Source: a bacterium (lineage in GTDB: Bacteria; Planctomycetota; Planctomycetia; Isosphaerales; Isosphaeraceae). From it: a stretch of 64,000 bases of DNA. Below the pieces are notes generated by a model. That model ran no database searches. It saw only the letters and a list, made by a program, of their open reading frames with translations, and was not told where the DNA came from. Position numbers and translations under genes: made by a program. Positions 34,980 to 44,247 of this stretch are shown here, piece after piece. The stretch is taken from the NCBI GenBank assembly GCA_016125085.1, contig WGMM01000018.1:124001-188000 (forward strand). The letters are read 5' to 3'. Every line of letters starts with the position of its first letter. Positions within the stretch are counted from its first letter, which is position 1.

Positions 34980-37900
34980 ATGAACGCACAACGCCGCACC
35001 CGACGCCGAAACTTCATCGCGAGCCTCGAAACGCTGGACCGGCGCGTCGTTCTCGCCGCGCCTTCCGCGGTCTGGATCGGCCAGACAGGATACGATTTCG
35101 TCGGCCCCTGGCCCGAGATGAAGCCCAGCACGATCCAGGATATCCAGATTCACCTGGATGGACTGCCTTCGGACAGGACCGTCACCCGCGCCGTCGTTCA
35201 GGGCTACGGCGCCGATCGCTGGGAATATGGCGGCCCGGCGGGCAGCTGGCAGGTTCGGTTCGACCGCAAGACGGGTTCGGCCTCGGCGGATCTCTTCTTC
35301 GAGCCGGCCCGGCAGGAAAATGGCCGGGAATTCAGCGTCGGGCTGACCTATGACGACGGCAGCTTCCAGGAAGTCTACTTCGCCGGAGGGTTCGCTGATC
35401 CGAACCTGAAAATGCCCGGCCAGGGCCTTGCGGCCACCTGGCTCGGTGCCTCAGCCGGGGTCGACCTGACGAACCCCTCGGCCTCGGTCGGCCCGGATGG
35501 TGTCACGGACCTGCAACTCCGTATCGACAAGCTCGATGCGAAGAAAACCGTCGAAGCGATCGACCTGGTCGACGCATCCGGCGAATGGGTGGCCAGCTGG
35601 GGCAATAATCCCTCGCGTGTCGGTACGCTGGAGTTCGCTCCCGGTGTTGCCGGTTCAGGCTCGGGCGTACTGACCTTCTCCAGGCCCAATCGCGCGATGG
35701 TCGGACCGTTGACGGTTCAGGTGCGATACCAGGGCGGTGCACAGGACTCGACGACCGTTGCCCTCGGTTCGACCGCGACTTCGGCCGTTGTCCTGCCTTC
35801 CGCTATGACGTTTCGCAGCCAGGCGGCCACCGCGCAGTGGCTGGGGCAGGTCGTGAACGACCCGGCAAGGCCCGGATGGGTGCGTATCGAGGTGCGCGAT
35901 CTGCCCACCGGGGGGATTTCGGCCTGGCAGATCGACGATTCCCTTGGCCAGGCCTGGCTCTGGACCGTCAGTGGCCAGGGGTCGCCCTGGGCCACCGTTC
36001 CCGACACGAAGCGGCTTGTGGCCACTCAGGACCCATCCGGCAAATGGTTCCTCGAATTCGATGCCCGCTGGGATCAACTCGGGCGGAACCTGAGCATTAT
36101 GGCCGCCGCCGATTCAGGCAGCTTCTACAGGCTTGAGGTCGCCGGCGGCAGTATCGACGAGGCCTTGCGTGCTCCGTCCCCGGCCGCGTCCGAAGTTCAG
36201 GCCTCCCCGGGAATGAACCTGCAGGCTCTGGTGGATACCTACGGCACCGTCCGCCTTGGCGATGGTGTCTATCGGCTGACCGAGCCGCTCGTCCTGAAAC
36301 GCCCTGTCCGCCTGATCGGTTCTTCGGGGGCGGTGCTTCAGTTCGCCCAGCCGGCCAGTTCTCCAGGCTGGTCGACCGTCATCAAGCTGGCCTCTGGCAA
36401 CATCACGCTTTCAGGCTTCCAGGTTCGGTTCGACGGGCCTGTGAAGTGGCTTTCGAATGTGCGTTACGGCCCGGCGATCATCGGGTCGCCTGACAATTAC
36501 GACACCCTGCTGGGCCGAACCGGACCGATGCCCGGGATCGTGATCGAGAACCTCGATGTCGTCGGCCCGGGGGCGAACTATCAGAACGAAGAGGCCGCAA
36601 GGCTGATCCGGCTGATCGACGATGTCTCGGGAACGATTTCCGGGAACACGCTTTTCGGCGGCCTGGTCGAGCTGACCGGCGGCCCCTGGAACGTATCCTC
36701 GAACCGTATCGAAGGCACTGCCGCAGGTTCGTTCAGTTACGATGCCTTCGCGTTTCATGACGTGAAGGGGCTGCAGTTGACAGGGAACGTCATCAGCCGG
36801 GGCACGAATTCCGGGCCGATCATGCGGTTTCTGGTGATCAACGGCGATTCGCGGGATATCGTCGTCGAAGGCAACGACGTCAGCGGGATGGGTGCCAGGT
36901 TCGGCGACGACCCCTGGATTCAGGAGCTGAACGCCCATGAAGTCGTCCTGACCGAGGCTTATCATGTGTCCTATGAAGGGGCATTGATGGGTGTGGACGC
37001 CTCGCGCCGGATCGTCAGAGTTCCGCAGGCTTTGGGCCGGGCCTATCGCCCGGGCGATACCCTGGCCGTTCTGACGGGGTCGGACGCCGGCACTTATCGC
37101 ACCGTGATGACGGTCATCGACGGAACCACGCTTTTGCTGGACGCCCCCCTGCCCCAATGGGCCGGCGTGGGCACGGTGGTTTCGGTCAATCGTGGCATTT
37201 CGAATCTGTCGATTCGAAACAATTCGATCGATCAGACCGACCGGCCCCAAAGCCGCGCTCTGGTTCTCGTCGGCAATCTCTACGACGTCGATGTGACGGA
37301 CAATCGCATTTTCGGCGGGTTCCGCGGGTTTCAAATCACGGCTTATCCCAGCGAAACGCCGCTGACCTGGGGCTGGACACGCAATCCCATTTTCGGTTTG
37401 AACTTCACCGGCAACGAGTTCACCGACGTACTCTGGTACAACCAGATCGGCGTGAGTCATAACGCTGCCGCAAGGTCGAACTTCGGGCATCTTTATCTTG
37501 ACGGCACGGTCGCGGGCAATATCTTTCGCTGGTCGGAACGGTTCCTGATCGATTCCATCTGGCAGGAGCCGGGACAGGCGGACCGTGTTCTTCCCGCACT
37601 TGAGCTGGGCGAAGGCGGCTCCTGGGACGACACGGAGTTCCGCGTCCGCTTCGGCACGAACTTCATCGACCTGCCCGCCGGATGGGCGAATCGACCAGCC
37701 GTCTGGGTTCGCAGTGGTCGAGTCAACGACGTGCCTGCTCCAGGCGCTGGCGAATTGCTGCTGCTGACGCCTGTTCCGACGATCACGGCCCCGACAGGCC
37801 TGAGACTCACCAGCGATTCGGGCGTAAGTGCAAGCGATGGCATTACGAACGACGCCCGATTGACGCTCGATGCGGTCGCTGGCTTGAGCTACAGGTATCG

Positions 37901-38873
37901 TGAAGCAGGCGGCGGCCTGTGGCGACAGATCGACGATCCCGCGGGATTTCTGCCGTCCGGCCTCGCGGACGGGCCTGTGACGATTGAGGTCCAGGCGGTC
38001 GATGCAAGCGGGAATGCCGGTCCGGCCTCATCGATTTCTTTCGTTCTGGACACGACCTCGCCAGACGCTCCCGCGAATCTGGCCCGGACTGGCCCGGCTT
38101 CCGTCGGGTGGGCAAGATCGACTTCGAACGATGTGGCGTCGCAAGTCGCCAGGCTGACGAACGCCGGCTTCGAAGATGCGAAACTACTTGATTCCGGGCA
38201 ATCGCAGACAGCCTTCGATCGCTGGCGAATCGGCACGAATCATGTGGAGATCGTGGCGATCGATGTCGCCGGGAACCGGTCACCGGCTCTTGTGGGCGAT
38301 TTCGCATATTCGCCCGCTGGAACCTGGGGTGGGCAGGACGGATCGGACTACGCGGCACTGTCGGCGACGCTGCGGCCGGATGGCAAGCAGGATGTTCGGA
38401 TCGACCTCACCGGTCTGCCCTACGGCACGAGCCTGTCGAGCCTGACGCTCGCACCCTTCGGCGGAGGCACCTGGGCCTGGCCAGCGGCGCAGGGCCGTCA
38501 ATACGCTGCGGCCTGGATTCCAGCGGCCGGCGGACTTTCGGGCCGGATCTATTTTCAACCGAACCGGCGCGAATCCGGCAGACCATTCTTCGTCACGCTC
38601 AGATTCTCTGACGGTACTGTGGAATCGTTCTGGATGAATGGAGGAACCGCCGACCCGAACCTTGTGGCATCGGGCGGCGGCAATGCGAATTCAGGCGGTA
38701 TCAGGCTGGCTGTCGCCGGTGGCGGTAATTCAGGCGGAGGTGCCGGAACTACTGCCTCAGAACGGGCTCGACAGCGTCAAGCCGCGGCGGCCGCGGCCCG
38801 GGCCGCTCAAAAGGCCGCACGGGCATTGCCTTCGGCGAAGCTCGTGCGGTCGATTCGGCCCGGAGGCAAATGA
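34980..38873 (+). CDS. Large exported right-handed beta-helix protein with a four-copy flanking module
   Basis: A 1297-residue protein. The N-terminus carries the planctomycete tag RRRNFIASLETLDRRVVLA instead of a normal signal peptide. Three copies of an unnamed beta module follow (residues ~29-145, 152-262, 283-395), each opening with W-x-G and a D-I/L-x-I/L-x-L-x-x-LP-like strand. Residues ~412-850 form a right-handed parallel beta-helix of pectate-lyase-like repeats (LVDTYGTVRLGDGVYRL, then many NxI/NxF turns). Ig/FN3-like domains follow (to ~1115), then a fourth copy of the module (~1115-1228) ending NGGTADPNL. The tail is Gly/Asn-rich, then Ala/Lys/Arg-rich. Polysaccharide binding or cleavage is inferred from the fold only. 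Confidence 0.85.
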   Translation: MNAQRRTRRRNFIASLETLDRRVVLAAPSAVWIGQTGYDFVGPWPEMKPSTIQDIQIHLDGLPSDRTVTRAVVQGYGADRWEYGGPAGSWQVRFDRKTGSASADLFFEPARQENGREFSVGLTYDDGSFQEVYFAGGFADPNLKMPGQGLAATWLGASAGVDLTNPSASVGPDGVTDLQLRIDKLDAKKTVEAIDLVDASGEWVASWGNNPSRVGTLEFAPGVAGSGSGVLTFSRPNRAMVGPLTVQVRYQGGAQDSTTVALGSTATSAVVLPSAMTFRSQAATAQWLGQVVNDPARPGWVRIEVRDLPTGGISAWQIDDSLGQAWLWTVSGQGSPWATVPDTKRLVATQDPSGKWFLEFDARWDQLGRNLSIMAAADSGSFYRLEVAGGSIDEALRAPSPAASEVQASPGMNLQALVDTYGTVRLGDGVYRLTEPLVLKRPVRLIGSSGAVLQFAQPASSPGWSTVIKLASGNITLSGFQVRFDGPVKWLSNVRYGPAIIGSPDNYDTLLGRTGPMPGIVIENLDVVGPGANYQNEEAARLIRLIDDVSGTISGNTLFGGLVELTGGPWNVSSNRIEGTAAGSFSYDAFAFHDVKGLQLTGNVISRGTNSGPIMRFLVINGDSRDIVVEGNDVSGMGARFGDDPWIQELNAHEVVLTEAYHVSYEGALMGVDASRRIVRVPQALGRAYRPGDTLAVLTGSDAGTYRTVMTVIDGTTLLLDAPLPQWAGVGTVVSVNRGISNLSIRNNSIDQTDRPQSRALVLVGNLYDVDVTDNRIFGGFRGFQITAYPSETPLTWGWTRNPIFGLNFTGNEFTDVLWYNQIGVSHNAAARSNFGHLYLDGTVAGNIFRWSERFLIDSIWQEPGQADRVLPALELGEGGSWDDTEFRVRFGTNFIDLPAGWANRPAVWVRSGRVNDVPAPGAGELLLLTPVPTITAPTGLRLTSDSGVSASDGITNDARLTLDAVAGLSYRYREAGGGLWRQIDDPAGFLPSGLADGPVTIEVQAVDASGNAGPASSISFVLDTTSPDAPANLARTGPASVGWARSTSNDVASQVARLTNAGFEDAKLLDSGQSQTAFDRWRIGTNHVEIVAIDVAGNRSPALVGDFAYSPAGTWGGQDGSDYAALSATLRPDGKQDVRIDLTGLPYGTSLSSLTLAPFGGGTWAWPAAQGRQYAAAWIPAAGGLSGRIYFQPNRRESGRPFFVTLRFSDGTVESFWMNGGTADPNLVASGGGNANSGGIRLAVAGGGNSGGGAGTTASERARQRQAAAAAARAAQKAARALPSAKLVRSIRPGGK

Positions 38874-38886
38874 AACCAGGGCGATT

Positions 38887-39216
38887 TCAATAGCCTTCCT
38901 GCTCAAGGAGCTTTTGCGTCACTTCCGCCTCGCACTGCTTGCACCACTTCCACTTGTCCTGGCCGACACTTTCGTTCAGGTGCGCCGAAGCGGTCCGGAT
39001 TCGTTCGAACCAGATCACCCGGGGCTGACCGTCCGCAAGCTTTTCGATTTTGTTGCAATGTGCGAAATGCAACAGATTGGCGTTCTTCGGGGCGGTCTTG
39101 CGGACTGGCTTGTCCGTCCCGTGATAAATGTAACCGTGACCGTCTTCCCTTGCCGATTCCAGTTCCGATTTCGAACCGAGTTCCCGAACGTTCTGACTTT
39201 CCTGAGCGGTCAACAT
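38887..39216 (-). CDS. Small uncharacterised protein with CxxC
   Basis: A 109-residue soluble protein, convergent with the beta-helix gene (13 bp apart). AAGGA lies 13 nt before the ATG. It contains DGHGYIYHGTDKPVRKTAPKNANLLHFAHCNKI and WKWCKQCEAEVTQKLLEQE; the CxxC together with the upstream His and Cys could bind zinc, but there is no recognised family. An overlapping frame (38903-39256) is less protein-like. Confidence 0.5.
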   Translation of the reverse strand: MLTAQESQNVRELGSKSELESAREDGHGYIYHGTDKPVRKTAPKNANLLHFAHCNKIEKLADGQPRVIWFERIRTASAHLNESVGQDKWKWCKQCEAEVTQKLLEQEGY

Positions 39217-39384
39217 GGATGATTCGATTCCTTCGTACTGGCGTATGCCACCCCACCGGCCTTCGATCAGGCCTGTCGCCGATCTTCGTACATCAGATCC
39301 GGGTTCGTCACAAGCCCAGATCTATCTTATTGCATTCGCGGGAAAATCTCACCCAAATTCGCAGAGGTATTCATGAAAATGTGG

Positions 39385-41196
39385 TTATTTTCGTTCAAGT
39401 TTCCAGAGTTCGTGTCGCTCGGTCGCGGCTGCGCGTGTCCAGGAGCCGCCCCGGCGCGGCGGGATGGCGTGTTGCGATTTTTCCAGAAGCAACCAGTCCG
39501 GGCGGTATTTGTCCATCAGCTTTCGGGCATCTTCGGGCGAGGATTCGAGCCGGTCGAAGACGGAGAGCAGTGCGTTGCGGACGGCCTCGGGCTTCCATTC
39601 CGGGCGTGTCACTTCGGCCAGGTTGACTTTCGGCACCGAGCCTTCGGGCATCGCCGCGAAGGTTTCGCGGGTCATCCCGGTCAGCCAGTAGGTAAGTGCG
39701 ATCCGTTCATGGACTTCCTCAAGGCTCATCAGCGAAATCTGCGACGCGTAGGGGAAGTGATACAGCAGTCGCCCACCCGGCATGGAGAGAGCGGCAAGCT
39801 GGGCGGGCACGAACCCGGCGATCGAACGCTGGCCGTCGTCCGGGATCGAGGCCAGCAGCGGGCGAATCGGGGCGATGTCGGCCGCGAAGCCGCGAACGAG
39901 CATCGATTCCGGGGCCAGCTTCACTTCCACCGTACGCAGAGCCACTGCCGACACGAACAGGACCGCGACGATGCCCGCGGAGACACGCGGCCCCAGCCAG
40001 CGCAGCATGAACGCGACCGTGCCGACATAAACAGGAATCGCCAGAAACGGGCCGTAAACGTACATCCAGTGCCAGTTTTCGAATTCCAGCCGCGTGACGA
40101 TAGCGCTGTTCGCAAGGGCATAGCCTGCCAGCCCGACGGCCGCGAACATGGCTACGCCCCGGCTGCGGAACCACCAGATGACCGCGACGCTCACAAGGGC
40201 CTTGAGCCAGACCCAGTAATTCACCAGGTTGACGTAGACGTAAGGGTCGCCGGGCGGCATGACCTGTCCCCGGCCGATGCGTTCGAGGATCGGGTCGAGG
40301 GCCGGATCGGCGAAGATCCGGGCGTTATAAAGAATCTGGGGCGAACCGAGCAGAACACCGGCCGCGAATGCGATTGCGGCGATGATCGACGCCCTTCGCT
40401 TCTGGCCTTTCGTGAGCGTGTCGTAAGCCGCCAGCAGGCCGAGGCAGGCCCCGGCGCCGACACACAAAGCCGTCCACTGGAAGAAGTAGAGCGTGATGCT
40501 CAGAGCCGTGAACAAGGCCGCGAGGATCGCCCGGCGGGGGGCCCGCCCGATGACATCCGGCGAGAGCAGCGCAGCGGCCAGGATGGTGATCGGCAGGCTC
40601 AGAATCGGGCTGATCACCCGATAAGCCGAGAAGTTCGTGGCATGGGGCTTGATCGGCATCCAGCGGATATAGTCTTTGGCGATCAGGGCATTCTGCATCA
40701 GCACGCGGCCCTGTACGAATCCGGCGTCGGAAAGGGCCAGAATCGTGGCCAGGAGGATGAACGCCCGGGGCCGCGAAACCGGAATGCGGAACGAAGCGAA
40801 CGCCACGTAAAGGCTGATACCGGTGAGAAATCCGCCCGACAGCCGCCAGAACTGACCAAGACTGACGATGTCGAAGCCAAGTGCCAGGGCCAGGTGCGAA
40901 GTCGGTACGAACTGCATCCAGCTGTAAGTGGTGGGCAGGTCGCGATCGGACTGGACGAACACGTCGCGCATGCCCCAGGAACCGTCCATTGCGGGCTTGG
41001 CAATCAGGCGGTAGACGACTTCGTCGAGGTCCTGATGGAATTCCCAGGTGCCGAAGAAGGCCTTCGAAGCCACGTGGGGCACGATGGCGATGAGGGCTCC
41101 GATCAGGCCGCAGAACAGGGCGTCGCGAACCGCGATTCGCCAGGTGAGGCGTTCCGGTTCGACGTTGACGTCAGGTTCGAGATGCGACGGTTCCAT
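39385..41196 (-). CDS. Multi-pass membrane protein, GT-C-like
   Basis: A 603-residue integral membrane protein with roughly ten hydrophobic segments (for example GLIGALIAIVPHVA and AILAALFTALSITLYFFQWTALCVGAGACLGLLAA). The first loop has FHQDLDEVVYRL, whose acidic pair is placed like the DD/DE motif of GT-C glycosyltransferases, and the C-terminal region is a soluble domain with PEDARKLMDKYRPDWLLLEK. A lipid-linked sugar transferase or polymer assembly role is possible but not demonstrated. The next upstream gene on the same strand is the aminotransferase, 153 bp away. Confidence 0.6.
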   Translation of the reverse strand: MEPSHLEPDVNVEPERLTWRIAVRDALFCGLIGALIAIVPHVASKAFFGTWEFHQDLDEVVYRLIAKPAMDGSWGMRDVFVQSDRDLPTTYSWMQFVPTSHLALALGFDIVSLGQFWRLSGGFLTGISLYVAFASFRIPVSRPRAFILLATILALSDAGFVQGRVLMQNALIAKDYIRWMPIKPHATNFSAYRVISPILSLPITILAAALLSPDVIGRAPRRAILAALFTALSITLYFFQWTALCVGAGACLGLLAAYDTLTKGQKRRASIIAAIAFAAGVLLGSPQILYNARIFADPALDPILERIGRGQVMPPGDPYVYVNLVNYWVWLKALVSVAVIWWFRSRGVAMFAAVGLAGYALANSAIVTRLEFENWHWMYVYGPFLAIPVYVGTVAFMLRWLGPRVSAGIVAVLFVSAVALRTVEVKLAPESMLVRGFAADIAPIRPLLASIPDDGQRSIAGFVPAQLAALSMPGGRLLYHFPYASQISLMSLEEVHERIALTYWLTGMTRETFAAMPEGSVPKVNLAEVTRPEWKPEAVRNALLSVFDRLESSPEDARKLMDKYRPDWLLLEKSQHAIPPRRGGSWTRAAATERHELWKLERK

Positions 41197-41349
41197 GGGG
41201 GCAAGATTCCGAAAAATGGGCGGGGGCAGGCTTATCCGATCGCATTCGTCGAACAGGGGCTCAGGCCTTTTCGGTCGATGTCAGCGGCGCGGCGGCCGGA
41301 TGTCGACAATATAGAACACGCCGGAATATCTGCCTGTTCGCCGCGTGGT

Positions 41350-42537
41350 TCAACCGTCGCTGGTCCTTGTCCGGGCGAATTCGACAAGCCGCCGGCCGGC
41401 TTCTTCGAGGGTTTCGTCCTTTTTGCAGAAGCAGAAGCGGACGTAATTCGAACCGCCCTGCCCGTCCAGCCAGAAGCTGGAGCCCGGCACGCTGGCGACT
41501 CCGGCGTCGCGCACGAGGGCCATGGCGGCCTCGCGGTCGTTCGCGAAGCCAAGGCTGGAGACATCGGCCATGACATAATACGCCCCTTCCGGCCGGACGT
41601 GACCGAAGCCCGCTTCGGCCAGAAAGTCGCAGAACCGGTCGCGACGGGTCTGATAATCGGTCGCGAGTTTGGCGTAATACTCAGGCGGGAATCGATAGGC
41701 CGTCCCTCCGGCACGCTGCAGCGGCGCGGCGGCTCCGATAGTGAGGAAGTCGTGCACCTGCCGCATCGGCTTCGTGAGTCGGGGCGAGGCCAGGATCGTG
41801 CCCACACGCCAGCCCGTCACGGCGTAGGTCTTGGACATGCCGGAGATGACGATCGACCGTTCGGCCATGCCGTCGACGGTCGCCATGCTTACGTGCTGGC
41901 GGCCGTCGTAGAGGATGTGCTCGTAGATTTCATCGGTAATGGCCACGGCGTTCCACTTGCGGCACAGGGCGGCCACGGCTTCGAGATCCTGTCGGCCCAT
42001 GACGACGCCGGTGGGGTTGGAGGGATTGCACAGGATGACGGCCTTGGTGCGGTCGTTGAAGGCTTTCGCCAATTCGTCGAGGTCGATACGCCAGTCAGGC
42101 GGGCGGATGGTGACGAATCGTGGCGTGGCTCCTGTGAGAACGCAGTCGGGCCAGTAGTTTTCGTAGAACGGCTGGGTAAGGATGACTTCGTCGCCGGGGT
42201 TGATCAGGGCGTTGAGGGCGACGATCATGGCCTCGGTCGCGCCGCAGACGACCGTGAGCTGGGTTTCCGGATCGACCGTAAGCCCCTGATGCCACTGGTA
42301 TTTCCAGGCGATGGCTTCGCGCAGGAGCTTATCGCCCCAGGTGATGGCGTACTGGTTGACGCCGGCAGCGATGGCATCGCAGGCGGCCTGGCGGAGCGGT
42401 TCGGGGGCCGGAAAGTCCGGCATGCCCTGGGCCAGGTTGAGGGCTCCGTACTTCGCGGCCTCGACCGACATATGGCGAATGACGCTTTCGCGAAACTTGC
42501 CGGCACGTTCGGACAGGACGATCTCATTTCCGCTCAT
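41350..42537 (-). CDS. Class I/II PLP-dependent aminotransferase
   Basis: A 395-residue fold-type I aminotransferase. The start at MSGNEIV is preceded by AAAGGA. Visible features are the substrate-proximal LAQGMPDFPAP, the PLP-phosphate-binding GATEAM, the Asn/Asp pair in CNPSNPTG and ITDEIYEHI, the lysine motif SGMSKTYAVTGWRVG (Schiff-base Lys), and the carboxylate-binding Arg in SNYVRFCFCK. It resembles the glutamine/kynurenine or methionine-specific aminotransferases (YbdL/KAT-like) more than AspC, which would fit methionine recycling near metK, but this is speculative. Divergent from metK. Confidence 0.9.
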   Translation of the reverse strand: MSGNEIVLSERAGKFRESVIRHMSVEAAKYGALNLAQGMPDFPAPEPLRQAACDAIAAGVNQYAITWGDKLLREAIAWKYQWHQGLTVDPETQLTVVCGATEAMIVALNALINPGDEVILTQPFYENYWPDCVLTGATPRFVTIRPPDWRIDLDELAKAFNDRTKAVILCNPSNPTGVVMGRQDLEAVAALCRKWNAVAITDEIYEHILYDGRQHVSMATVDGMAERSIVISGMSKTYAVTGWRVGTILASPRLTKPMRQVHDFLTIGAAAPLQRAGGTAYRFPPEYYAKLATDYQTRRDRFCDFLAEAGFGHVRPEGAYYVMADVSSLGFANDREAAMALVRDAGVASVPGSSFWLDGQGGSNYVRFCFCKKDETLEEAGRRLVEFARTRTSDG

Positions 42538-42651
42538 GGACTTTTCCGGTCCTTTCGTTCGCCTTCGTTCGGTATTGTTCGATTCTGTTCGATCGTATCG
42601 CAAGCGGGCAACGATCAGCGACCGCAAGTTCCGAATGACGCGGGCGCTTGG

Positions 42652-42681
42652 TTGTCAATCGCAAGGGCGTTTCGCTATATT
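42652..42681 (+). promoter_or_regulatory. Sigma-70-type promoter of metK
   Basis: TTGTCA (42652-42657), an 18-bp spacer and TATATT (42676-42681). Predicted start near 42688, about 100 nt before the GTG start. No SAM-riboswitch-like fold was recognised in the leader. Confidence 0.55.
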
Positions 42682-42786
42682 GATTCGTCTTGAATGAAGA
42701 ATCGCAAGCCCGAATCGAATGCGATTCGCCAGAAAGTGCGTTCTCTCCGAATTCGGTCCGCCTCATCAACGGGAGTTACAGCCACC

Positions 42787-44037
42787 GTGTCCTCGGCCAA
42801 GCGTTATCCGTTCACCAGCGAATCGGTGTCCATGGGGCACCCGGACAAAGTCTCTGACCAGATCAGCGACGCCATCCTCGACTTTTGCCTGAAGCATGAC
42901 CCGGCCAGTCGCGTGGCCTGCGAAACGCTGGTGACGACGAACCTCGTCGTCGTGGCAGGGGAAATCACGACGAACGCACCTCTCAAGGCGAACATCGACA
43001 AGATCGTTCGTGGCGTCATCAAGGAAATCGGCTACACCGATCCTGAAATCCGCTTCGCCGACACGACGGCCGAGATCGTCGACAAGATTCACGGTCAAAG
43101 CCAGCACATCGCACAAGGTGTGGACAAGGACGGCGCTGGCGACCAGGGCATGATGTTCGGGTTCGCCTGCGACGAAACGCCCGACCTGATGCCGCTGCCG
43201 ATCGCGATTTCGCACCGGCTGGTCAACGAACATGCCCGGCTTCGTCGTGAAGGCATCCTGAAGTGGGCCCGCCCTGATGCCAAGAGTCAGGTGACGGTCG
43301 ACTACGACGACCACGGCACGCCCCTGCGTATTACGGCAGTCGTGCTTTCGACCCAGCACGATGCGACCGTGACCGAGAAGAAGGACGGCGAAGACTACTT
43401 CAGCGACGCCGCCCGGCAGGAAGTGCTGGACAAGCTGATCAAGCCGGTTCTGGAAACTGACCGCCCGGACCTGATCAAGGGCAAGCTCGTGCTGATGCCC
43501 CCCGCAGGCCAACCCCAGCCGACCGTCGGCCCCGACGACGTCAAGGTTTACGTCAACCCGACCGGCTGCTTCGAAGTCGGTGGCCCGGATGGCGACTGCG
43601 GCCTGACCGGCCGGAAGATCATCGTCGACACCTATGGCGGCCGTGGCCGTCACGGTGGCGGCGCGTTCTCGGGCAAGGATCCTTCGAAGGTCGACCGCTC
43701 GGCCGCCTACATGGCCCGGCACGTGGCCAAGAACATCGTGGCCGCTGGTCTGGCCAAGCGCTGCGAAGTTCAGCTCGCTTATGCCATCGGCATCGCCGAG
43801 CCGATGAGCGTGCTCGTCCGCACCGAAGGTACCGGCGTGATTCCGGACGAAAAGATCGCCGAAATCGTGAAGGCCGAGTTCAAACTGACGCCCAAGGGCA
43901 TCCGCGAGCACCTCGACCTGCGCCGCCCGATCTATCAGCAGACCGCCTCAGGCGGCCACTTCGGCCGCTCGGAAAAGGACCTTACGTGGGAACACACCGA
44001 CCACGTCGATGCCCTGAAGAAGGCCGCCGGGATCTGA
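42787..44037 (+). CDS. metK: S-adenosylmethionine synthetase (GTG start)
   Basis: A 416-residue MetK forming SAM from methionine and ATP in the cytoplasm. A GTG start ([25 protein letters not shown]) is chosen because GGGAG lies 11 nt upstream and it yields the usual N-terminus; the open frame extends 31 codons further. Signature motifs are [53 protein letters not shown] and the C-terminal [11 protein letters not shown]. Length is slightly above the usual ~390. Its 3' end and terminator are tandemly duplicated (44017-44228). Confidence 0.97.
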   Translation: MSSAKRYPFTSESVSMGHPDKVSDQISDAILDFCLKHDPASRVACETLVTTNLVVVAGEITTNAPLKANIDKIVRGVIKEIGYTDPEIRFADTTAEIVDKIHGQSQHIAQGVDKDGAGDQGMMFGFACDETPDLMPLPIAISHRLVNEHARLRREGILKWARPDAKSQVTVDYDDHGTPLRITAVVLSTQHDATVTEKKDGEDYFSDAARQEVLDKLIKPVLETDRPDLIKGKLVLMPPAGQPQPTVGPDDVKVYVNPTGCFEVGGPDGDCGLTGRKIIVDTYGGRGRHGGGAFSGKDPSKVDRSAAYMARHVAKNIVAAGLAKRCEVQLAYAIGIAEPMSVLVRTEGTGVIPDEKIAEIVKAEFKLTPKGIREHLDLRRPIYQQTASGGHFGRSEKDLTWEHTDHVDALKKAAGI

Positions 44038-44076
44038 TGACCGAGGGCCGGATTCTCCGGTTCACATTCGAAATCG

Positions 44077-44109
44077 AAAAGGCCTCGCCAGTGTTTGGCG
44101 AGGCCTTTT
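44077..44109. terminator. Terminator 1 after metK
   Basis: A perfect 14-bp stem (AAAAGGCCTCGCCA / TGGCGAGGCCTTTT) with a 5-nt loop. The A/T ends give a U-run in both directions, so it can serve both metK and the convergent helicase gene. Confidence 0.9.
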
Positions 44110-44183
44110 CTGATTGTCGTTCAAGAAGGGCGCCGGGATCTGTTGACCGGCGTACGCATTCTGCTGTTCGCATTCCAAATCGA

Positions 44184-44214
44184 AAGGGCCTCGCCTGTGC
44201 ATGGCGAGGCCCTT
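44184..44214. terminator. Terminator 2 after metK
   Basis: A perfect 12-bp stem (AAGGGCCTCGCC / GGCGAGGCCCTT) with a 7-nt loop, a diverged copy of terminator 1. On the minus strand it is followed by TCGATTT, so it may mainly stop the helicase transcript. Confidence 0.85.
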
Positions 44215-44247
44215 CCTGATAATCGTTGATTCTAGGGGTGAATCGGT

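Larger units (their letters stand above)
44017..44228 (+). repeat. Two-copy 106-bp tandem duplication of the metK 3' end and terminator
   Basis: Unit 1 (44017-44122) holds the last metK codons, stop and a terminator; unit 2 (44123-44228) repeats them at a constant offset of 106 bp. Shared landmarks are CGCCGGGATCTG (44025/44131), GGCCTCGCC (44081/44187) and CCTGAT-N2-TCGTT after the hairpin. Unit 2 still reads as a decayed metK tail (Lys-Lys-Gly-Ala-Gly-Ile-Cys-stop). Confidence 0.85.

Noticed and set aside
39373-42693. A 1106-residue open frame on the plus strand across two minus-strand genes
   Set aside because: It is antisense to a membrane protein and an aminotransferase with clear motifs. 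The reading is Arg/His/Gly-rich and shows no domain, as expected for a shadow frame in high-GC DNA.
42538-42786. A SAM riboswitch before metK
   Set aside because: The leader is only about 100 nt from the likely promoter, and I could not find the conserved core or a terminator/antiterminator pair. An Infernal search would settle it.
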